Shown: in pieces, positions 52,388-64,000 of the stretch | Numbering within the stretch: the first letter of the stretch is position 1 | Layout of the letters: each line of letters begins with the position of its first letter | Assembly: GCA_026419785.1 (NCBI GenBank) | Contig: JAODTK010005420.1 | Span: 372,001 to 436,000, forward strand | DNA from: Sclerodactyla briareus | Lineage: Eukaryota; Echinodermata; Holothuroidea; Dendrochirotida; Sclerodactylidae | Length of the DNA: 64,000 bases | Reading direction: 5' to 3' | Notes under the pieces: generated by a model | What the model saw: only the letters and a program-made list of their open reading frames with translations | Database searches by the model: none | What the model was told of the DNA's origin: nothing | Position numbers and translations under genes: made by a program

Positions 52388-52574
52388 GTAAGTGTATATA
52401 CAGGGACTGCACTGGTGGGAAGCTATGGGGGCTTCATCCAACACTCGCACTTCTCCTGTTTTGGGCATTTTGGGCTGCCATCAACTGAGAAATGAGCCGC
52501 CTTAAACTGTGGAAGATCATTGAGTGCCCTGGGCCGCCCATGGAATTTGAAATTGCTATCAGGAACAAACAAAT

Positions 52575-53045
52575 TTTAATTCCTTGATGAAGTCAGAGGG
52601 ATCTGTACAGTCATGTCAATATATGTGTGTTGTGTGTGTGTGTGTGTGTGTGTGTGACACCTGGCTTGTAGACCACAGCAGGTCTATTCGATTATTCGAT
52701 AGTTCGAGCTGGAATACTCAAGACCAAGATTGTTCTCTGCCCTCAGAACATTGGTCAACGTAATGGTCCAAAGTTGAGGTGTGAGTTGGTTTCAGCTCTA
52801 GCACAGGGAGAATACCCAGGGCATCTGGGTTCATCTGGGACAACTTGAAGGTGTTGAATCAGACCAACAATTCTGGACTAAGCATGTTTACAAGATTTTC
52901 AGACTTCTACCTCTGCTGACCTCGGATGACCTAGACCTGACTATAAAACAATGGGGTGCATGTTATCATGGGAAACATACATACCAAGTATGAGATTTTA
53001 TCCATTCAGGTGGGGTTGATCATCATGTTTACAAGCTCCTGCTGT
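52575..53045 (+). repeat. Dispersed repeat family A copy with (TG)n
   Basis: A TG run at 52623-52656 follows gaagtcagagggatctgtac, which is also found at 6290. The last part carries ttatcatgggaaacatacat. AGGTCA copies are degraded. Confidence 0.6.
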
Positions 53046-54921
53046 TTTATCTGTTGTCTGGCAAATCATTCTCTTCCCACCTCTGCGATGCAGGATCATT
53101 AATATTGAACCAGACTAAAGACCTCAACAGGAACATCTGTTGAGGCACCTGTCCAGTAGTACGTCTCGACTGGAGACTCCACCATAGAGTAGGAATATCT
53201 ATCCCTCTCTGTGGTTCGAACAAGGGCCCTGTCAAGACGAAGAATGAACCTTTCCTTCCCAACAGGGGCACTAAGGAAGACCTAGACACAAACGCATTTA
53301 TCATAGTGTTAACGATGAACAGGCCACATTGAAAACACAGTAGGCTAATGTTGGCATTTTCTCATATTGACATATTTGTTGGCCATTTTAAAACAATATT
53401 CACATGCATCTTTGCTTAATAGACAAAGCTGTATCACCCGCTTCACTGCCGTTCAGGAAGTTTCTCTACATCGCGATATTCATTGATATTCGCAATCGAC
53501 ATTGCAAGATTTGGGCAGTTGAAGAATGCCAGAATGGGACTGTTAACGTGTCAATTCCCTGATGTTTGCTCTGTTCTGATAATCATGTCATGCATGGTGC
53601 AATTCCATACCATGAAACAAAAGTTTGGGGCTTTATTGAGGGCAGGTCCCTATTAGAAAAAATATGGTATAGTAGGACTTGGCAAGAGGTCGAGATTTGG
53701 GATACAGCTGTGAACCTTCACCTGGTCATGGAGCACGGCAATGTGTCTATGACAAGTTCATCTATATGGGTTTAACAACTCATTGACAGGTCAGTGTTAT
53801 GTAGCGTCACCAAAGAAGTGGGGTACAAAAACCCAAGGAAGTGAGAACCTCAGTAGAACAAAGAAAGGCAGGAACATATAAAAAGTGTGTTCAGGAACCG
53901 CTAGTCTTGCCCTCTCAGCGATCAGTGGTTGTTTTATGACCCTTCAGTAAAACATGAATTCCAAAAGCTATATTGAACCAGATCAAGTGTGGTACTATGA
54001 AATGGCACTAATCAGTGACCAATTTCAAATTCATTAGGACTGATTGCTGACCATGTCTACCAAAGAGTACTTAAGTTCGTGAATATATGGACTAAAACTG
54101 CCTGAATTATACAAATTAAACACAATTCCAGTGACCCTTTTTTTATTTCAATGTCTCAGGACTAATGGTGGATCGCACTTGATACATTTCATGGAAATCA
54201 AGAGATGCTGAGATGCTCGAGTAGTCATCTTTTCTGTCCGTTTAGCTGTCGTCACTTCTAAGTCAGGCTGTAGACACTCTAGTACTCCTACAGTCAGTAA
54301 TGATTAGACTGACCTAGAATAAAGAAGGAGGGGGCCATCATGGGGGCCTATAGTGACATTTGAATCATCTTGACCTTTGACAGGAACCAAGTGGACATTG
54401 TGAAAGAACTTTACAAAAACCGCTGAATTATTTTGGCTCTGGTGACCTCCACTTTTGTCATGTACCCCAATTGTAGTTTTCTCCACCCGACCTTCAAAAT
54501 CGCATGATCATCCAAAATTTGGCGATTACTTCATGTTTAGGAGTTCTTACTTTAACGGACTCAGTAGTTCAGGGGCGGGAGCAGCTTTGACAACAGTGCC
54601 GGTGGATTCACAGTTTGGAACTACTCTGGTCAAACCAGGCCTGTAGCATATGGTATTCGCAGCTAGCGATATGTTACCCGATTATGTTGCTACGTTCACG
54701 TGCCTGATGTAGCTGAAAAAGATGAACGCATGGGTGAACAGCACGTACAATTCCCGCAGCGATGAGGTGGGAAACGGGGAACAAAAACTAGACATTCATG
54801 GGATAGAGTTACCAGTACTTTATCTTCAACCACAGTTCCATCAGCAAACAACAATTAAAATCCATAGATACAACGAGGGATGATTGATTTGAGCCATGTT
54901 GGAAAACTACTGATAGTTTGG
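53046..54921. other. Intron or intergenic, no gene recognised
   Basis: No exon of the expected centriolin C-terminus was recognised on the plus strand. A stretch at 54320-54500 with gacctttgacaggaacc resembles the dispersed families weakly. Confidence 0.5.
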
Positions 54922-55125
54922 TTAAGTACAATTACACTTATTCAGTAACAGCAATGGGAGAAATTTTACATACGTACAGTGTGCCAAATTTTCTGCTGTT
55001 GCCGTGATCAAATACGTGTGACCGCCGACCTTAAATACCAATCCCCTAACATCTAGAGAAAACACTGCAAAGGGATTTTTCACATAAATACAAAACTTGA
55101 TAACATTAAAAAAGAAGGAAAAAAA

Positions 55126-55165
55126 AAAAAAGTAACCCCCCCCCCCCCCCCTCCGCTCCCCCGGT
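55126..55165. repeat. Poly(A)/poly(C) tracts
   Basis: A run of A (55118-55129) is followed by a run of about 16 C at 55136-55152. Confidence 0.85.
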
Positions 55166-56510
55166 ATTCCCCATAATCTTGTCAACTCCGCCAAATAGAG
55201 GTATTGACTTGGAGCAAATGCTGTTGGCCCTTAAAAGAAAGTTCCAAAGTCTGCTTAAAATACAGTGAATGGGACAGGTTGGTCAAGTGCCCAGAGGCAT
55301 ATTAATCATGTGAATGCACAATCGATATTTCTGTCATTGACTTTTGATGCATTGAATAGTGAATGTGGTCTGGGTAAAATGGTATACTGCCAATAATTGG
55401 TTGCAAAAAACTGAGACAGGAAGCGTCCCTTCACGATTTGTTAGTGTTTATGCAACTCCCCGAAAACATTCCCAGTCTATGTAGCATAAATGGACATCAG
55501 TAGGAATAGCCGTAGGCAATGGTTCCAATCTCTGCTGCTTCTAAATGTAATGTTATTGGATCCTGAAATTTGGATGATAGGCATATATATGAATGAATTT
55601 AGGATTACCAGGTCTAATGCCAATGAGGCCTTAGCTGTCACATCCCCCACCCCCCATACTGGGGTATAACCTTGATCGCCTTTACAGCCCAGGGCATCAA
55701 GGATGTGGCCCCATGTGGTAACTATACCCTAAACCCGCTCAACGGAATGGTGTTCAAACGCTTGGGTTAGTTCAGTAAAAGTGGAAATGAACAATATAAA
55801 GTGGGAGGGGGAGACGACAGCTCTGAAGCTCTAGATTCATTCACAAACTGGCCATACTGTAATACCTGTTTATCTGTTAATGGAGGAAGGAAATGATGTT
55901 ATCTCTACCTTCATTCCCAATTCTGGATGCTTAGAACAAGCAACAAGACAGTCATATACTGTGCCCTAAAAAAAGAACTATTGAAAAAAGAACATTAATT
56001 AACATAAAGATGATATAAATTTCTCACTATACAAAAAATTTACTGGATTCACTGTCCTATTTTAAAAAAAAGAATCGCATGTCTGTTGTTCATTTGGAAC
56101 TCTCCTCCAAGTAGGTCACTGACCCAAGTGGTGCTCTTGATGCGCTTGATCAAATCACTGGCACAAATATGCACGAGGCTACAGTGTTCCATAGGTAAGC
56201 CCTAAGGTGGAGTGGGAGATGGACTGTTGCACACTGCAGTGTCAATGTCTACTCCGGGTCCCTTGTTGCTACAGCCACAACAGGGTGGGGGGGGGGGGTG
56301 GGACTTTGTGGCATTAACCAGTGTATTCACATTCGGACAGTTTCTGTCACCATCCTATAGATGAGACATGGAGCATGTTCAGATCCCGGATCACCTGACC
56401 TGATACAACGTTGGTACCACCGTGAACCAAAGGAGAAGACATCAATAGTCAGTAGGGTATCAAACACACATGCATGTACAGTGCTATATGACAACTAACA
56501 GGACGTAGAT
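55166..56510. other. No gene recognised
   Basis: AT-rich DNA with a G run at 56285-56300. No exon or named repeat recognised. Confidence 0.5.
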
Positions 56511-56695
56511 TTGAAATAACTCTTATGAACCTTAAAAAACTGACAGTTAATCACTACTATGACCCATTCAAGAAAATAATACGATTTATATAATTCCTAT
56601 GAACCATTTGGGGAACAAATACATCTATATAACTCCTATGAACCATTTCGAAAAAAATCTATTTATATAATTTATGAACCCTTCCGAATTTTTTT
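56511..56695. repeat. ~50-bp degenerate tandem repeat, 3-4 units
   Basis: tatataa.tcctatgaaccattt recurs near 56587, 56630 and 56665, with a weaker unit at 56518. Confidence 0.65.
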
Positions 56696-58010
56696 TCTTA
56701 ATTTTTTTTTGTTTTTTTATCTATACTCCATGATCCCATTTGTAGGAACAAATAATCAATATAAACTATTCTCAAAACCACATATTAAGAAATAAAGGAG
56801 ACATGTAACCTTGATACGTATACTAAACAGAATACTCTTGCTATAAATTTCTCCTTAGTCATGGTTGGGTGGTCACCAGACCGCACGGGAGCATTTCTCC
56901 CACAGTGGTGTCAGGTCTGCAGATTACGGTTGCAATCTGTTGGATGACAGAAAAAACACTTACCAGCCGTGAATGAGTGTTCAACTATTTACTGCATCTA
57001 GCTATTATCATATTTGTGTAGACAGTGGGGGACTGGAAATGAATTGTGTTTGACTTGTGAGCACCCTGGTTCGTGTAACTTCAGGTGACCGATAATAGTC
57101 TTGGCAGGGCCTAGAAAAGGACGCACTTTGAACAGTAATATAAATTGTGGACAGATTATAGATGGCAAGGTGCTATTGCACTACCTCAATGTCCCTGTCA
57201 AAAGTATATGCATAGCCTGTGACAACCGGGTTTGATGTTTTATGCCTTGAAATATCTCTAATCTATTGAAACTAGAATGGTTTGTTGTGTGTAACATGCC
57301 GATGTTTACGGTTTGCACTATACACACAAACACCTGAGGACTCGTTTTTAATTAAATTCGCTCACTGTCGATCGGATACTCACACACTATTGGCTGGGCC
57401 CCTCCGGGTGGCGCCTAACGTTCAACAACGCTGTAGATTGACGACCTTGTTCCCCCTGGAAAAAGGAATATCATGTTCTCCGCCTCCGTGCTATGTTAGT
57501 GATGACAGCTGTGAGGTCACAGAATTATAATAGGAAGTAAAAACAATTTGGGGGGATTGTCATGCAAAAAACACTGCAGACATATACGTGAGTATAGATG
57601 TGAGGAAATAAGTAGTCGCCCCCCTCTATTGTCAGGGACTTCCTCTCTCATATTGTCCCAATGAATGACGTACTCCTGATTTGATTATTCAAGTTACTCA
57701 TCCGTGAAATCCGACTGATATAATCATAACATCCAGTGTTACTTCCCACGAGGGAACATTTCGTAATAAGCGTGGACACCTGCGCACTTGAGTCCTTGTT
57801 GGCTCAACAAGAGATTCATCGAGCCACAGTGGGGCAGAATGAGGGGTATTGAAGCTGTTAGACACCAACTTGTATCCTTGGCAGAATTCATGGTGCATGC
57901 TTTGTGCCGCCTAAAGACCCATACAAACTATTTGTTATAGGAGATTATCTGCCAGAATGCTGTTGGTGATGTGAGGGGGTAATCAAACGATCACTTGATT
58001 GCTCCATTAT
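56696..58010. other. No gene recognised
   Basis: An 82-codon open frame at 57282-57530 has no recognisable domain and no splice support. Nothing else seen. Confidence 0.5.
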
Positions 58011-58019
58011 CCTGACTAC

Positions 58020-58275
58020 ACAAACGAGGGGTTTGAGTGAGGGGGAGGGTGGGGGGCAGGTGTTGAATCCAAGAATGAAGTGAGGTAGTACCAACTGAAA
58101 TGACCAGGGAGGGTAGGGGGGGGGGGCAGTGTTAATCCACAATGATGTGAAGTTAGTACAACTGAAACGACCAGGGAGGGAGGGGGCGCAGGGTTGAATC
58201 GACAATGAGTGTGAGTTAGTACAACTGGAAGGGACCAGAAGAAGGGGAAGGGTTTTGTGATCCAACAATGAAGTG
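58020..58275 (+). repeat. ~75-bp G-rich minisatellite, 3-4 copies
   Basis: The unit contains gttgaatccacaatgatgtg, agttagtacaactgaaacga and ccagggagggagggg. Copies begin near 58058, 58130, 58192 and 58255. Confidence 0.88.
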
Positions 58276-58398
58276 GTATCACTTTGACCAAAGGTATAGG
58301 GACATTTTGACTAATTTGAGATGCCGCACTCTACTGGTCAAGTTCACACCAGTGTGATTAATAGGATTTATACTCCAAACCATTCATTTCCCTCCTAG

Positions 58399-58453
58399 CT
58401 GGGGAGAGGAGTCAGAGAGTTCCAGAACCTCCATACAAGTTACCAGTATGCTG
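58399..58453 (+). CDS. Weak candidate CNTRL C-terminal exon
   Basis: A good acceptor (catttccctcctag) and donor (ATGCTG|gtgagc) bound 55 nt. In phase 0, as the last confident exon requires, it reads LGRGVREFQNLHTSYQYA. The spacing of hydrophobic residues fits a coiled coil, but no clear identity with the family is seen. Confidence 0.3.
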
Positions 58454-59760
58454 GTGAGCTTTTGGGCATGTACACTGTGTATGCATTTATGATGTCTCTA
58501 TTATTGCATCAATTGAGCAATTGAACCATGGCTTGTATTACAAACTGTAAGCCAACCCTCACGACCATGATGTGCTGGTACTGTAAAATGTCCCATTTGT
58601 TCTAGTGTGGTCATTTTTTATCAGAAATGAATCAGGAATCATGAGCCTCTCCCGCATCGGGTACAAGCGTTACTTTGCGATGACACAGGCCCGGGATTTT
58701 ACACCCCGTATTGCTAGCTTGGACCGATATTCAAAACCAACTGCCCATTAGGGTGGATTTGATCTTTCTGCGAATGACCCAGTGGGTCTACTCACCTCTC
58801 AGCATGGATGGGCCCTTGATCCGTCGGTCACCTGGACCGCACTCCCTGTGTACTGCCATGTCACAAAAACGCAGAGAAATTAAGGAAACATCGGTTCTTG
58901 AATCAGTAGTCTCACCCTGTTCCCCATAGACTGTATTCGCCACAGTGCACAGTGTTCAATTTAGATGAACCATCTTGAGCCCACGTGACGAAAACATCCA
59001 AATATGAGAGCACAGAAGACTGCCGGTTGGCCAGTCCATGAGTATTGCACCAATGTGGAACCATTTTATTGGGACTAAATGTGACCCTGGCGTCCAATGC
59101 AAATACTGGAGCGCAAACTATCAAGAACACTATTAAAAAATCAATAGCAAAAGGGCTATAGTACAGCACACAGCTATGCCAGCTGCACATCCTCATAACA
59201 GATGCCATCAGCAGTCAGCAGAAACAGCAATACATATAGCCAGTATGTGGACATCTCTCAGACAAATCTATGTTTAAAAGAAAAAACTGCATGACCTCGC
59301 GCAAACAATAGCTACAGGCTGACAGCGATTGCACAGGATACAATCTACAACCAACGAACAACGCACACAGTAGGTCAAACTCTGTGTCTGATATTGAAGA
59401 AAATGCACTTTTCCAGTCTAGTGCTATGTTCGTGAGGATCTGCAACACTAACTTGTGGAAGGCACCGAGTTCACTGTGAAAAATCTTTCACATTACGACG
59501 ATCTTGCCAACAGTAAATAGTCTCATATCCCTCCTCTAACGTTCTCAATTAGCAACTTATTTTTCACGAGATAAGGATTCCCGCTTGCACGGAAAATTAA
59601 CTCCAGGTGAGGTCTTACAAAAACGTTCAAAACCAAATGCTCACCAGCCTGACAACAATGTGTATGTCAATAAAACGGAAATCAGTTTGTTGAATCAAGC
59701 CCCAGAATCCCAATTACCATGTACGATTCCTAGCAGCGTCCACAATTGGTAACTAGACAG
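58454..59760. other. No gene recognised
   Basis: No exon or clear repeat recognised. Confidence 0.5.
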
Positions 59761-59769
59761 TGCACATTA

Positions 59770-60260
59770 AAGTTTAGGTCCATTTGACCTCCCTCTGGTG
59801 ACTTTGAAATGCCCTACTTGTTAAAGAACCTTGTAGTTCACATTCTTTAAGTTTCGTTCAAACTCGACAAGTGAGAAAAAAAAATCTTGAGAAAAATGGC
59901 AAATTTGACCTCTGGTGGACCTTGACATGACTGTTCATGTTTTCGGGACCAACTTTTGTCCCCCCACTCACCAAGTTTCATGAAATCAGACTAACTCTGA
60001 TTTTCGAAAAAACAAATAATGAATTAACATCAGGTGACCTTGAAATATACCGTCAGGTTCTTAGGGCCCAATTTTTCGTCCCCCACCCACCAAGTTTCTG
60101 TAAATCGCGACCAACTCTGTTTTTTCGTTAAAAAACCTGCAAAATAGAGGACAGCAAACATGCAGGACGCCCGACTTTGAAATCATCCGAGATTTCGCAG
60201 GACGGACATGTGTACACGTTTCAGATCGATGGAATTATTATAAATTGTTAAAGAGTTATT
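59770..60260 (+). repeat. Dispersed repeat family C copy 2
   Basis: Shares gtccatttgacctcc, gtagttcacattctttaag, gggaccaacttttgtccccc and caccaagttt with 47330-47760. The last part is itself duplicated (gtccccc.ctcaccaagtttc at 59958 and 60080). Confidence 0.75.
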
Positions 60261-60404
60261 GCGCTAACGCCTAAAGTGTCCGGTTGCGGAGACGCGGCTA
60301 CACCCCGCAAATACCCATAATATCATATATAACTGACATTGCCTGGCGAGTAAACCGCCAACGGGTATATCCCCACATTTGAGCAAATCAGTGGAGAGAC
60401 AATG

Positions 60405-60740
60405 TCAATTTCATTTGATAACGCCCAAGATCATGATGGGTGTGGTTGTCAGAGAGGCTGAAACCGAAGTGGTCCCAAAAATGATCGCCATGTTCCGAAG
60501 CACAAAATCAGGGATAAAAAGTTTCATCAAAAATCCCAAATGGCCGCTGGGTTGAGTCCCATGGGGCAAAAACAAAAATTGGTCTTGAAACGATGTCATG
60601 TCCGAAACGCACAGATCAGCGTTGAAAATGTATCGTCAAAATCCACGATGGCCGCCCTCGTGGTAGAGTGGCGACCGCCACTTTCGAACTCATCCAAGAT
60701 TTTTCTCGGAAACCCTGTGTGGCAAAGTTTCAAGTTCATC
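60405..60740. repeat. ~110-bp degenerate direct duplication
   Basis: atgatcgccatgttccgaag ... aaaatcccaaatggccgc is followed by cgatgtcatgtccgaaacgc ... aaaatccacgatggccgc. The second unit runs into tcctcgtggtagagtggcga. Confidence 0.6.
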
Positions 60741-61124
60741 CGATAATGCATTGGAGAGTGAATTCGCGTTAACACGAAAGTCGAAGCAGCGGCGCTGGCG
60801 AAGACGAAACCAAATATCCCTGTGGGCGATATAATTATGAGGAATTCATAGTATCATGTTTGGTGGGGAATGGTGGGATCCATCATGCTGGTTGAATGCT
60901 CAAATAAATGCAATTTATGGGCCCCGACACAGTCATTGGTCACAAGGTTCGAAGGGTGGGGTTCAGACCCACAACCACCCTTCCCTACCTCTGCAACACC
61001 ACTGGGCTAAATAGTGCACTTGTAGTAACTTGAAGGGCATGTTCGACCTCACGTTCGCAGTTGTTAGCTGTTGAGTGAATCCCCTGGAGAGAAAACAAAG
61101 GCATATAGAACAGAATTCTAGCAG

Positions 61125-62125
61125 TCATGATTATTGCGTGTGTGTGTGTGGGTTTTGAAGGTCATGATAACTTGGACCCACCAGGAGGATCAAGTTATTC
61201 TTGTATGTGGATTCACTTCCCATGGTGAATACATGACCTTTGTTTCGGAGTCAGGTTAAAGGCCAATCTGAAAGTCCACATAGGTCTAAGTGTCCTGAAA
61301 TAAACTTGTAAACAGGAAAGGCATAAGGCTTTGTCCGATTCAGTGAATTTTGTATGCTGTTTTTGTGGGCAGTTACCTGAGACCTATTGTGGGGGGGGTT
61401 TTTGGGGTTTTTTTTTTTTGAAGATTTTGAAGACGAAAAACACCAAATTTTGGCCAATGTGGCTGCGAACAGATAGTGCCACCCACCAGGTGTTAAAGTA
61501 ATTCTTGTCATGGCTCCATCCTGAGAAGTGGGCCCGGTTGTAGGTCCCCCAAAACTGAGGTCAACGTCTAAAAAAAACTTGTGAAACGATAAAGATCCAT
61601 AGTATGGTCCAATCCAAGATGAATTTTGTATGCAGCTTCCTTATGAGTGGTAAATGAATATGATTGTTCTCGGTGTTAGATTGGGGCCAATTAAAAATTA
61701 TGGAAAAATTGATATGTTGGCCAATGCCTGAGTGGTGAACAGACCCTACCTAGATGGATCAAGTTCATACTGGATGGGGGTCAATAAGCTTTAATTTGGC
61801 GCCGGCCAAATTGTCATTCTGAGGGTCAAACAGAGATCACGTCTGAGAAACCTTGTGAACATGAATAGAAGTCCAGAATGCTTGGGCTGATCAAGCTGAA
61901 ATTTGGCTTGTAGCTTTCTTATAGGAGTACAACCGTACTCTACTATCGTGGTGGGTTAAGCACATTTTAGTGAAAATGCAGATTTCGGCGTGTTGACAGG
62001 ATAGGTAACTCCACCCTATGGATGGATAAGCTCATGTGGGTGATCTTCCATACCGAATAAATGAACCCTATTGTTTGGGGGTCAGGTCGAGGTTCAGGTC
62101 GAAAGGTCATCTGAGGTCAACAGAG
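61125..62125 (+). repeat. Dispersed repeat family A, several partial copies
   Basis: A TG run at 61137-61150 precedes the motif ggatggatcaagttcata, then cttgtgaacatgaatagaag and aggttcaggtcgaaaggtca. Three partial units are present. Confidence 0.7.
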
Positions 62126-62699
62126 GTGTGTAAAGAAAGAAGAAAACCTTGTGGTCACGACAAGTACCTTTCAGAGTGCTCAGTGTCAGTCGTCAAGGAA
62201 CTTAAATTTCCGATAAAATGCCGGAAAGTGACAATATTTCTGTGCACGGTAGCTCTCTGGCGATAAATAATACTGAAGAGTGCCATTAAAAATTTAGGCA
62301 ACAGTTTGTGGAGTGAAGTCTCATTATCTGGAAGAAAAGAGTAGGGCCTACGTCGACAATGCCTAATTGGTGTTCTATTGGGGCTAGGTGACAGGAAATT
62401 GTCCTGCATCATGTGGGTTAATACAGTTGATTTGAACCTCTGATTTATTGTCGCAGTACTGTAGAAGGCCTCCATGGTGTAGGGAATATGCTTATCAGCT
62501 TCAGTCATCCCCAAGTCGATACTCCAGAAAAAAGAAACCATAAATTTTACTATGATCTCAAAACTAGAGAAAACCATGGTTCAGTATATCAAGCTGGAAA
62601 CTGTAATAGTAGTGAAATAAGTGTGTGTTACCAGAGTTGTGCATGGATTTCAGTTATACTGACCTTTGATGACATGAGCAAGCATCATGGGATACAACT

Positions 62700-63185
62700 T
62701 CATTTGTGAGAAGAGATACAAAGTTTTTCACCACAATGGCCCATAGGCTCCCTCAATGACCTTTGGACCTGGACCTTTGGGTGAGCCAATTGTCATGAAG
62801 ATTATGTCGAAATCTGGTTCATGGGGCCATCAAAGCATGAGCATCAAGTGACAAAAACATGCAATTGCATATCATTCTACAACTTGAACAACACTGCCTA
62901 GTACCCCGTCAATGACCTTCCACCTACAAATTTCCTGTGGAACTTGGAAGTACTACTAGTCAATATTATAATGTTCACATATCATGGCAACCCGACCTAA
63001 CCTGCAGAAGTAGCATTTTGCAATTCTCCACCATATGCCCATTGTTGCCCTTAATGCCATTGGACCTTGGAATGTAGTGTGGGTCAATGATGACCCAATT
63101 GCCCTCAATAACACCACTGTGAACAACGTGGGCAAGATCCATCAAAGAAGAGTGTTTAGGGCTTGACTGTGAAGAACATGCCAAT
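62700..63185 (+). repeat. Dispersed repeat family B-like copy
   Basis: Contains caatgacctttggacctgga, gtgagccaattgtcatgaag and, in a second version near 62900, tcaatgaccttccacctac. Non-coding. Confidence 0.5.
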
Positions 63186-63219
63186 TTGCAGATTCATGTC
63201 ACACAGGGGTCGAGGTTTC

Positions 63220-63400
63220 GAAAAGTGGGGGGGGGGAGGGGGAGGGGGGACACAATCGGATGCAAATGACCATCTAAGCGGAGCGCCACCCATCGGTTGG
63301 TGTGCAGAGTAGGGTACAACGACATTTCAGATTTCCATAACCTCCAGATCGACGGCAACGGCACGTGCCAAGTCAATAGCACCCATCTAACATGTGTGAT
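63220..63400. repeat. G-run plus unit of the 15-kb array
   Basis: A G-rich run (63225-63249) is followed by tctaagcggagcgccaccca and ataacctccagatcgacggc, matching the left edge and unit start at 14833-14910. Confidence 0.6.
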
Positions 63401-64000
63401 TTGAGTAATAGGCAGACAAAAACGTTGGTCATGTGCATTACTAGGATGATTTACAGAGGATCACACATAGTATTTTTTTATTACCTTTTCTACTCTGGCT
63501 TGTTTGCGTGGGATCCAGGGTTCTACTGAACGGTCTCTGGCAGTCTGGTGGGATCGAAAGGGAAATCCATAGGCGAACGGGACCACTCAAATTTGGAGCA
63601 GAAAATTTGCATCCGAATTTTACAAGTCGCGTCATTGGACACTACCGGGCGCGTGCGAAAAAAAATGCATGTTTCCGGGGCATTTTATCGGAAAAGACTG
63701 CAAAAAATTAGGCATTATTTTTTTTATTTTTTCCATCCCAATTTTCCACGAATTTTCGCCCGACCCGAATTTTTCATCGTCAGAAGAATGGGGGTGGGGG
63801 CAGTCTGACCCCTAAGGTCTGAAATTAATCGAGTGGACGAAATGATTCAAGCGTTACCATCGCATAGTTAGCCTGCAACGCCGGAAGAAGAAAAACGCCA
63901 TGCGCGCGAAATACTCAAAAAATTATGCACTTTTGGCTATTCGATTTAAAATTCGAGAGGCTCGTATGAAGAGGGTAAATCTTCACTTCAGCCCTAGTTC
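63401..64000. other. No gene recognised
   Basis: The text gaaaaaaaatgcatgtttcc and tgccatgcgcgcgaaatac suggests more repeat DNA. No exon recognised at the window end. Confidence 0.5.

Noticed and set aside
1-64000. New multi-gene defence or biosynthetic system
   Set aside because: Only one host gene and degraded repeats are supported; no cluster of intact open frames was found on either strand.

Overview
This is a eukaryotic, intron-rich window. The codon content, dispersed repeats and tRNA-like SINEs suggest a marine invertebrate deuterostome (echinoderm, hemichordate or cephalochordate type); that placement is inference. No prokaryotic operons, rRNA genes or CRISPR arrays were seen.

One gene dominates. 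From about 1.87 kb to 52.39 kb the plus strand carries some 33 short exons of a long coiled-coil protein, colinear with vertebrate centriolin (CNTRL/CEP110), a mother-centriole subdistal-appendage and midbody protein. The comparison uses the human sequence from memory, not a search. Landmarks in order are the end of the LRR cap (1872), the KACQKQYGLEREIAF block (2390), the KPEEVAAK block (13297), the linker block TLEDQKGELLRLQDALDGL (23960), a proline/glutamine-rich hinge ending in LFCNVPDHHHHL (27.4-28.15 kb), the 54-nt exon EDELSRLEDELSRSQSMK (29686), and the C-terminal coiled coil up to LNSLHQRHAVLQQQ (52387). The 5' part (LRR exons) lies upstream of the window. The last ~150 residues expected from vertebrates were not found; one weak candidate exon is at 58.4 kb.

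About half of the exons need one-base corrections to keep the homologous frame. Most are explained by losing one base from a GG, GGG, CC or CCC run, while splice sites and exon phases stay intact. This looks like consensus error in the assembly more than a pseudogene.

Introns hold most of the DNA: an ~80-bp minisatellite made from an exon end plus its 5' splice site (4624-5672), an ~80-bp-spaced second type of G-rich array at 58 kb, a 29-bp minisatellite before the 32999 exon, a G-rich array at 22.1-22.6 kb, an ATGT microsatellite (13897-14031), a ~195-bp array near 15 kb, LINE reverse-transcriptase remnants (plus strand 9.4 kb; minus strand 16.8-18.6, 28.2-28.6 and 31.3-32.0 kb), tRNA-derived SINEs, MITE-like elements with terminal inverted repeats, and a repeat family rich in AGGTCA nuclear-receptor half sites. 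From 52.4 to 64 kb I see repeats and no well-supported exon.

I found no evidence for a new multi-gene system. The most interesting local feature is the array of duplicated splice sites at 4.6-5.7 kb.
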